From: Clostridia bacterium
Lineage (GTDB): Bacteria > Bacillota > Clostridia > Oscillospirales > CAG-272
Length of the DNA: 64,000 bases
Reading direction: 5' to 3'
Assembly: GCA_017453305.1 (NCBI GenBank)
Contig: JAFTKJ010000033.1
Location: 39,774 to 103,773, forward strand
The position numbers and the translations under genes were made by a program. Within the stretch, counting starts at the first letter, position 1; each line of letters opens with the position of its first letter. The notes below the pieces were generated by a model. That model saw only the letters and a list, made by a program, of their open reading frames with translations, had not been told where the DNA came from and ran no database searches. Of the stretch, positions 58,121 to 64,000 are shown in pieces.

Positions 58121-59446
58121 ATGGGAATCAAAGTTGTAAAATTCGGTGGATCCTCCTTGGCGGATGCCGAGCATTTTCGCCGCGTTGCCGAAATTGTAAA
58201 AGCCGATCCCGAGCGCCACTACGTGGTTGCCTCTGCCCCCGGCAAAAGACACAAGGAAGATACAAAGGTCACCGACATGCTCTACCACTGCTACGAGCTG
58301 GTGCGTGAGGGCAAGGACATTACCGAATATTACTCCAGGATCTGCGATCGCTACAACGCCATCATCGCAGGGCTTGGATTGGATTTTGATATTTCGGGAG
58401 AGTTGGATTATATCCGCAATGCCATTGAGCATTACTCCGGTCAGGACTTTGCCGCAAGCCGCGGCGAGTACCTCAACTCCCTCATTCTTGCAAAATATCT
58501 GAAGTTTGATTTTGTCGATGCCGAGTCGGTCATCTATTTCCGAGAGAACGGCACGTTTGATGAAGAAAAGACCAACACCTGCATGCGCGAGGAGCTCAAA
58601 AAGCACCAGTACGTGGTCATTCCCGGCTTTTACGGTGTGATGCCCAACGGCACCATTAAGACCTTCAGCCGCGGTGGCTCCGACATTACCGGCTCGATCG
58701 TCGCGCGCGCCGCAGAGGCGGATCTGTACGAGAACTGGACCGACGTTTCGGGATGCCTGATGGCAGACCCCCGCATCGTCCACAATCCTCCCCCCATCAA
58801 GACCATCACCTATCGCGAATTGCGCGAGCTTTCCTATATGGGCGCCTCCGTTTTGCATGAGGACGCCATCTTCCCCGTTCGCTACGCAGGCATCCCGATC
58901 AACATCCGCAACACCAACGAGCCCGAGGCTCCCGGCACGATGATCGTTTCCGGCACCTCCGAGTACGACAGTGCACACGTGATTACGGGCATTGCGGGCA
59001 AGCGCGGATTTTCGGTTATCAACATCGAAAAGGATATGATGAACTCCGAGATCGGTTTCGGCCGTCGCGTTCTGGACGTTCTGGAGGACAACGAGATCTC
59101 CTTTGAGCATCTCCCCTCGGGCGTGGACACCATGGGCGTGGTTGTTGCAACCTCCTCTATCAAGGACGAGACCAAGCGCGAGCGCATCCTCTCCTCCATC
59201 AACAAGCGCGTCCATCCCGACAGCGTGGTGATTGAGGACGGCTTGGCTCTCCTGGCTGTTGTAGGTCGCGGTATGGTCAAGGCAAAGGGTACGGCGGCGC
59301 GCGTCTTTTCCGCCATCTCCAATGCGGGCATTAACATCCGTATGATCGACCAGGGCTCCAGCGAGCTCAATATCATCGTCGGTGTCGAGGAGCACGACCT
59401 CGAAAAGGCGCTCAACGCCATTTACGCCGAGTTTGTAAAAGAATAA
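58121..59446 (+). CDS. lysC: Aspartate kinase
   Basis: A 441-residue kinase that phosphorylates aspartate for lysine, threonine and methionine. The kinase domain starts VVKFGGSSLADA and includes FSRGGSDITGS (about residue 187-197). Two ACT domains follow from about residue 310 (ISFEHLPSGVDTMGVV, then AGINIRMIDQGSSELNIIVG), giving feedback inhibition. The start at 58121 follows CGAAAGGAAA. Which end product inhibits it cannot be decided. Confidence 0.93.
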   Translation: MGIKVVKFGGSSLADAEHFRRVAEIVKADPERHYVVASAPGKRHKEDTKVTDMLYHCYELVREGKDITEYYSRICDRYNAIIAGLGLDFDISGELDYIRNAIEHYSGQDFAASRGEYLNSLILAKYLKFDFVDAESVIYFRENGTFDEEKTNTCMREELKKHQYVVIPGFYGVMPNGTIKTFSRGGSDITGSIVARAAEADLYENWTDVSGCLMADPRIVHNPPPIKTITYRELRELSYMGASVLHEDAIFPVRYAGIPINIRNTNEPEAPGTMIVSGTSEYDSAHVITGIAGKRGFSVINIEKDMMNSEIGFGRRVLDVLEDNEISFEHLPSGVDTMGVVVATSSIKDETKRERILSSINKRVHPDSVVIEDGLALLAVVGRGMVKAKGTAARVFSAISNAGINIRMIDQGSSELNIIVGVEEHDLEKALNAIYAEFVKE

Positions 59447-59451
59447 AATCA

Positions 59452-59498
59452 TAAAAAAAGATGGGGGAACCTTACCGAAAGGTTCCCCCGTCTTTTGC
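59452..59498. terminator. Bidirectional terminator between lysC and pncC
   Basis: GGGGGAACCTT (59463-59473) pairs with AAGGTTCCCCC (59479-59489), flanked by AAAAAAGA on one side and TCTTTTGCTTTT on the other, so T runs occur on both strands. Confidence 0.9.
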
Positions 59499-59501
59499 TT
59501 T

Positions 59502-60008
59502 TCAGGGATTCATTTCATCCATCAACATTTGCAGAGCACAGTATGCCGCCGTGATGCGCACTTGCGTGCGTGTGGCATCCGCTACGCAAATACGCTCACT
59601 GCGCACACCGTTTGGAGTGGCAATACCGATATAGACCGTTCCAACGGGGTCAGCGTCGGTACCGCCGCTGGGGCCTGCATATCCCGTGGTAGAAAGTGCA
59701 AACGCACTTCCCGTTTTCTCACGAGCGCATCTTGCCATTGCCTCGGCGCAGGCAAAGCTGACCTCGGTGTGGCGTGCGATGACGTCGGGATCCACGCCAA
59801 GCACGCCGATCTTGATCTCGTTGGTGTAGGTCACAAAGCCGCCGCAGAGCACCGCAGAGCTGCCGGGAACATCTGTTATAGCCTTTGCAATCAGCCCACC
59901 CGTGCAGGATTCCGCCGTGCTGACGGTACACCCATGGGAGGCAAGCTTTTTGACCGCGCGCTTTGCCAAGACGTGCAGGGCTTGCGCGGTTTTGATCGGT
60001 TGGTTCAT
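59502..60008 (-). CDS. pncC: Nicotinamide-nucleotide amidohydrolase (CinA C-terminal domain)
   Basis: A 168-residue stand-alone CinA-C protein. AESCTGGLIAKAITDVPGSS (about 31-50) contains the catalytic Ser. FVTYTNEIK, TGYAGPSGGT and PVGTVYIGIA are family blocks. It hydrolyses NMN to nicotinate mononucleotide and ammonia in NAD recycling. It lacks the N-terminal pyrophosphatase domain of full CinA. It lies 9 bp after the ABC exporter, likely in the same operon. Confidence 0.9.
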   Translation of the reverse strand: MNQPIKTAQALHVLAKRAVKKLASHGCTVSTAESCTGGLIAKAITDVPGSSAVLCGGFVTYTNEIKIGVLGVDPDVIARHTEVSFACAEAMARCAREKTGSAFALSTTGYAGPSGGTDADPVGTVYIGIATPNGVRSERICVADATRTQVRITAAYCALQMLMDEMNP

Positions 60009-60017
60009 AACGGCTCC

Positions 60018-61946
60018 TTACTCCAGCTCAAAAGCGCCGGTATAGAGCTGGTAATACTGACCCTTTTGCGCGATCAGCTGCTCGTGGTTTCCGCGCTCGA
60101 TGATGCGGCCGTGGTCAAGCACCATGATCACATCCGAGTTGCGAACGGTGGAAAGACGGTGTGCGATCACGAACACCGTTCTGCCCTTCATCAAGGCATC
60201 CATGCCCTTTTGCACGATCGCCTCGGTGCGGGTATCGATGGAGGAGGTCGCCTCATCCAGGATCATGACCGGAGGATCGGCAACCGCGGCGCGTGCAATA
60301 GCGATGAGCTGGCGCTGTCCCTGCGAGAGATTTGCGCCATTATTGGTCAATTCGGTATTGTAGCCGTTGGGCAAACGCGTAATAAAATCGTGCGCGCCCG
60401 CAAGACGTGCGGCTGCCTCACATTCCTCGTCGGTGGCGTTCAGCTTTCCGTAACGGATGTTATCCATCACCGTACCCGTAAAGAGGTTGGTCTCCTGCAG
60501 GACAATGCCGAGAGAGCGACGCAGATCCGATTTTTTGATCTTGTTGATATTGATGCCGTCGTAGCGGATCTTTCCGTCGGCGATGTCGTAAAAGCGGTTG
60601 ATCAGGTTGGTAATGGTGGTCTTTCCCGCACCCGTTGCGCCAACGAACGCGACCTTTTGTCCGGGCTCGGCAAACACACTGACGTCATGCAGAACGTTTT
60701 TGCCCTCCTCGTAGGCGAAATCGACCTCGGTCATACGCACGTCGCCCATCAGATGCTGATAGGTCACGGTGCCGTCGCCGTGCGGATGCTTCCACGCCCA
60801 CTCACCCGTGTGATGATCCGATTCACGGATCGTCCCGTCCGGAAGGATCTCGGCATCCACCAGCGTCACGTAGCCTTCATCGGCCTCGGGCTCGGCATCC
60901 ATCAAGGAAAAGACGCGCTCTGCCCCCGCCATCGCCATGACGATGGAGTTGATTTGTTGAGAGACCTGATTGATATTACCCGTAAACTGCTTTGCCATGG
61001 AAAGGAAGGAAACGATGATGCCGGCATCGATTGCCGCCACACCGACAAACAAGCTTTGAATTCCCGGATTTGCTACGCCGCTGACCAAAAACAGACATCC
61101 TACCATGGCAAGGATGACGTAAAGCACGTTGCCGATGTTCATGATGATGGGACCCAGCATATTGGCGCAGGCATTGGCACGATAGGCATTTTCAAACAGC
61201 GCTTGATTGATGCGGTCAAAATCCTGCTTGCTCGCATCCTCATGGCAAAAGACCTTAACGACCTTTTGACCGTTCATCATTTCCTGCGCAAAGCCCTCCA
61301 GCTTACCGACCGACTGCTGCAAACGAACGAAGAAATGCGCAGAGTTTCCGCCGAAGATCTTTGTGACGAAGATCATCAGCACCACGCCAAGAAGGAGGAT
61401 CAGCGTCAGATACAGGCTGTAGTACAGCATGATGAAGAATACACTGAGCACGATAACACCGGCGCGGATGAGCGTGGGAATGGACTGTCCCACCAGCTGA
61501 CGCAGGGTGTCGATATCGTTGGTGTAATGGCTCATGATATCGCCGTGCTTGTGCGTATCGAAATATTTGACGGGGAGATCCTGCATACCCTCAAACAGCG
61601 TCTTACGCATCTTGCTCAAAAAGCTTTGCGTAATGCCTGCCATCAGCTGCGTTTCCAGCGTAACGGCAATGATGGAAAGGACGTAAAAGCCGACCAGGAT
61701 CAGCACCTTGGGAATGATATCGTTCTTGGCGATCTCCCACGCCACCCCGTTATCTACCGCAGCTGTGATGGCATTGGTAACCTCCTTGAGGAAGATTGCG
61801 GGAATTGCCGCCGTAATGGCGGAAAAAACAATGCATACGATGGAAACGGGAAGGAGCACCGGATAGTAACCAAAGAGCATTTTGAGCAAACGCTTGAGCA
61901 CAGCTCCGTTAAAGCGACGCTTCATGGGTGGGTTATTCTGCTTCAT
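60018..61946 (-). CDS. ABC exporter half-transporter with consensus ATPase site (partner 2)
   Basis: A 642-residue fused membrane and ATPase protein. Six helices occupy about residues 15-330. The nucleotide domain has Walker A GATGAGKTT, signature LSQGQRQLIAIARA and Walker B MILDEATSSIDT with the catalytic Glu. A 45-residue insert between the halves (about 375-420) is His/Asp rich. The start at 61946 follows GGAGGTGA and overlaps the partner stop by 14 bases. With the upstream gene it forms a heterodimeric exporter of drugs, lipids or peptides. Confidence 0.9.
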   Translation of the reverse strand: MKQNNPPMKRRFNGAVLKRLLKMLFGYYPVLLPVSIVCIVFSAITAAIPAIFLKEVTNAITAAVDNGVAWEIAKNDIIPKVLILVGFYVLSIIAVTLETQLMAGITQSFLSKMRKTLFEGMQDLPVKYFDTHKHGDIMSHYTNDIDTLRQLVGQSIPTLIRAGVIVLSVFFIMLYYSLYLTLILLLGVVLMIFVTKIFGGNSAHFFVRLQQSVGKLEGFAQEMMNGQKVVKVFCHEDASKQDFDRINQALFENAYRANACANMLGPIIMNIGNVLYVILAMVGCLFLVSGVANPGIQSLFVGVAAIDAGIIVSFLSMAKQFTGNINQVSQQINSIVMAMAGAERVFSLMDAEPEADEGYVTLVDAEILPDGTIRESDHHTGEWAWKHPHGDGTVTYQHLMGDVRMTEVDFAYEEGKNVLHDVSVFAEPGQKVAFVGATGAGKTTITNLINRFYDIADGKIRYDGININKIKKSDLRRSLGIVLQETNLFTGTVMDNIRYGKLNATDEECEAAARLAGAHDFITRLPNGYNTELTNNGANLSQGQRQLIAIARAAVADPPVMILDEATSSIDTRTEAIVQKGMDALMKGRTVFVIAHRLSTVRNSDVIMVLDHGRIIERGNHEQLIAQKGQYYQLYTGAFELE

Positions 61947-63690
61947 GCTCGTCACCTCCGCTCGTTTGTTGCTCGTATACCTCACGGTAGATCGGGCTGC
62001 TTTGCAGCAGCTCCTCGTGGCGTCCCTGCGCCGCGATCTTACCGTTCTCCATCACAAGGATCAGGTCTGCCTCCTGCACCGAGGAGATGCGCTGTGCAAT
62101 GATGATCTTTGTGGTTTCGGGAATATAGGATTTGAATCCGTTGCGGATAAATGCGTCCGTTTTGGTATCCACGGCGCTGGTGGAGTCGTCCAGGATCAGG
62201 ATCTTCGGCTTTTTCAAAAGTGCACGCGCAATGCAAAGGCGTTGCTTTTGTCCGCCGGAGACGTTGGTGCCGCCCTGCTCGATCATAGTATCGTAGCCAT
62301 CGGGGAAGGCGCGCACAAAATCGTCCGCTTGCGCCAGGCGACACGCCTCAACAAGCTCCTCATCGGTGGCATCGGGATTGCCCCAACGCAAATTCTCCTT
62401 AATGCTGCCCGCAAACAGCAAATTCTTTTGCAAAACAACGGCAACGCTGTTACGCAACGTTTCGAGTCCGTACGCACGCACGTCAATGCCACCCACGCAC
62501 ACCTTGCCCTCGGTTGCATCGTACAAACGCGGAATCAGCTGTACCAAAGAGGATTTTCCCGATCCGGTACCGCCGATAACGCCCACCGTCATACCCGATT
62601 CAATGTGCAGATCAATATCCGATAGCGCGTATTTTTGCGCCTCTGCGGAATACTTGAAGTTGACGTTCTCAAAGGTGATGGAGCCGTCGGCAACCTCGGC
62701 GACGGGATGCTCTGCCTCCTGCATGGAGGGAACCTCATCCAGCACCTCGCAAATACGCTTTGCGGCAGTAGCAGAGATGGTGAGCATGACGTAGATCATG
62801 GAAAGCATCATCAAGGACATGAGAATAGACATGCCGTAGGTCAGAAGCGCGGAGATCTGCCCGATCTTGACCCCACCGATGCCGTTGATTGCCATATACG
62901 AGCCGACCAACAGCACCACAGCCATGTTGAAATACATGCAGAAGTTCATCAACGGCGTGTTGACTGCCACGATGCGCTCGGCACGGGTAAAGTCCTCGCA
63001 GATGGAGTCCGCCGCCGCACCAAACTTCTTCTTTTCATATTCCTCACGCGAAAATCCCTTGACCACGCGCATGCCGCGCACGTTCTCCTCGATCGACTCG
63101 TTGAGTCGGTCGTATTTTTTGAACACGCGGCGGAATGCGGGCATTGCCTTTTTGCTGACCAGGAACAGTCCGCCGCCCAAAATGGGAATGACTACCACAA
63201 AGGTTGCCGCCAGCCAGCCGCCCATATACGCGGACATGGCAACCGAGAAGATGAGCATCAAGGGACTGCGCACCGCCGTGCGGATGATCATCATAAACGC
63301 CATTTGCACGTGCATGACGTCGGTGGTCAGGCGCGTAACCAACGACGAGGAGGAAAATTTGTCAATGTTACCGAAGCTGAAGGCTTGAATTTTTTCGAAA
63401 ATGTCGTGGCGCAAATTTTTGGAAAAGCCTGCCGACGCGCGCGCCGCAGTAAAGCCTGCCAAGCCGCCGCAGGTCAGCGAGCAGATTGCCATGACCGCAA
63501 GGATCACGCCGACGGTGACGATGTAGCCCATATCCAGGCTCGCCCCCTCGGTTTGAATGCGGTTGATCAAAAATTCCGCCGTGATAAACGGGATCAGGGT
63601 CTCGATGATCGCCTCCCCCACCATCAAAAGCAGGGTGAGGATCGTATCCCGTTTATATTCCCGTACACATTTTGCCAATTTTTTCAGCAT
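61933..63690 (-). CDS. ABC exporter half-transporter with degenerate ATPase site (partner 1)
   Basis: A 585-residue half-transporter with six helices (about 15-310). Walker A is GGTGSGKSS and the signature VSGGQKQRLCIARAL. Walker B is ILILDDSTSAVDT, where Asp replaces the catalytic Glu. Such asymmetry is known in heterodimeric exporters of the BmrCD/TM287-288 type. It is the first gene of the operon, behind its own promoter. Confidence 0.92.
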   Translation of the reverse strand: MLKKLAKCVREYKRDTILTLLLMVGEAIIETLIPFITAEFLINRIQTEGASLDMGYIVTVGVILAVMAICSLTCGGLAGFTAARASAGFSKNLRHDIFEKIQAFSFGNIDKFSSSSLVTRLTTDVMHVQMAFMMIIRTAVRSPLMLIFSVAMSAYMGGWLAATFVVVIPILGGGLFLVSKKAMPAFRRVFKKYDRLNESIEENVRGMRVVKGFSREEYEKKKFGAAADSICEDFTRAERIVAVNTPLMNFCMYFNMAVVLLVGSYMAINGIGGVKIGQISALLTYGMSILMSLMMLSMIYVMLTISATAAKRICEVLDEVPSMQEAEHPVAEVADGSITFENVNFKYSAEAQKYALSDIDLHIESGMTVGVIGGTGSGKSSLVQLIPRLYDATEGKVCVGGIDVRAYGLETLRNSVAVVLQKNLLFAGSIKENLRWGNPDATDEELVEACRLAQADDFVRAFPDGYDTMIEQGGTNVSGGQKQRLCIARALLKKPKILILDDSTSAVDTKTDAFIRNGFKSYIPETTKIIIAQRISSVQEADLILVMENGKIAAQGRHEELLQSSPIYREVYEQQTSGGDEHEAE

Positions 63691-63740
63691 AAAGTTCCGT
63701 TTTGCTTCCTTTCGTTTCAGTATAAGCTATGATACGTATT

Positions 63741-63769
63741 ATTGTACCACATTTTGCCATAAAAGTCAA
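63741..63769 (-). promoter_or_regulatory. Promoter of the ABC exporter-pncC operon
   Basis: Minus-strand TTGACT (63764-63769), 17 bp, TACAAT (63741-63746), about 51 bp upstream of the start. Confidence 0.72.
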
Positions 63770-63834
63770 TTCTTCAAAATTGTAAATTTATACGCTCACG
63801 CACGTACGATTTTAGTCATCCTGCTTTGATTGCT

Positions 63835-64000
63835 TTATAAAAGCAACTGTTTCGTAAAATAGGGGCTGTCACATTTGACGAGACCGAAAAAGCCCGTGGC
63901 GTAAAGAAAAAAGTCCCGCTCGCCGTCAAAAACGACAAATGAGACAGGATAAGGTTGAATTTCTTCGAAATTCTCCAAATATTTACGGGCTTTTTCTATC
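63835..64000 (-). CDS. C-terminal fragment of an unknown protein (cut by window edge)
   Basis: The last 54 codons of a minus-strand frame entering from the right edge. The segment includes FVVFDGERDFFLYATGFFGLVKC, split here as FVVFDGERD and FFLYATGFFG, and ends FTKQLLL. No family is recognised. It ends 66 bp upstream of the ABC operon promoter, so it belongs to a separate unit. Confidence 0.6.
   Translation of the reverse strand, partial: IEKARKYLENFEEIQPYPVSFVVFDGERDFFLYATGFFGLVKCDSPYFTKQLLL

Noticed and set aside
59529-62102. An 857-codon open frame on the plus strand
   Set aside because: It runs antisense through pncC and the ABC gene, whose full sets of motifs prove the minus strand. 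No translation signal precedes it.
1-64000. CRISPR arrays, rRNA genes, transposases, integrases or phage genes
   Set aside because: None was found on either strand; the only direct repeats are the cassette units, the araC operator and gene duplicates.

Overview
The window reads as a chromosomal segment of an anaerobic, fermentative Gram-positive bacterium, most likely an uncultured gut or rumen member of the Clostridia. The reasons are near-perfect sigma-A promoters (many TTGACA-N17-TATAAT), AGGAGG-type ribosome sites, intrinsic terminators after most operons, a T-box leader, and an anaerobic gene set (radical-SAM sulfatase maturase, ferredoxin-dependent indolepyruvate oxidoreductase, acetate kinase). 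Base composition is moderate except for one AT-rich island (30.3-33.1 kb). No rRNA, CRISPR array, transposase or phage gene was seen.

Layout. 1-3.5 kb: the end of a histidine operon (hisC'-hisB-hisH-hisA-hisF-hisIE). 3.6-9.9 kb: carbohydrate genes (a GH63/MGH1-like hydrolase with a small lipoprotein, a GH115-like protein, a GT2 glycosyltransferase, an SGNH hydrolase). 10-19.3 kb: an AraC-regulated catabolic operon with four close Gfo/Idh/MocA paralogs, one divergent member, a TIM-barrel sugar isomerase/epimerase, NagB and NagA. 19.4-26.5 kb: a GH20 hexosaminidase, tRNA-Leu, a PHP phosphoesterase, an alpha/beta hydrolase, and a cytosolic sulfatase with its maturase. 26.7-30.2 kb: a COG2426 membrane protein, acetate kinase and a phosphohexomutase. 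30.3-33.3 kb: an AT-rich array of cassettes that look like orphan Rhs/YD-repeat toxin tips with membrane immunity proteins, each behind a repeated terminator-promoter unit. 33.3-45 kb: housekeeping genes (thiamin pyrophosphokinase, HisRS, tRNA-Arg, fumarase, MATE exporter, PBP2, CPBP protease, MreB, Maf). 45-49 kb: an unclassified glycosidase-like protein and a split transketolase. 49-57.2 kb: an eight-gene operon behind a tyrosine-type T-box (aryl/acyl-CoA ligase, IorA, IorB, PaaK, ACT protein, thioesterase, SGNH protein, aldose epimerase). 57.2-64 kb: an EEP-family hydrolase, aspartokinase, PncC/CinA-C, a heterodimeric ABC exporter and a partial gene.

How the parts work together. The first half is largely a glycan-use region. 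GH20, NagA and NagB form a route for N-acetylhexosamine, the sulfatase and maturase remove sulfate, and the Gfo/Idh plus isomerase set suggests oxidation-assisted processing of an unusual sugar. No sugar transporter is present in the window. The T-box operon is notable because its leader senses uncharged tRNA-Tyr. That fits tyrosine supply by activating and reductively carboxylating an aryl acetate better than it fits tyrosine fermentation. The Rhs-like array is the clearest accessory island and the T-box operon the clearest metabolic surprise. Functional assignments come from reading motifs by eye; no database search was run.
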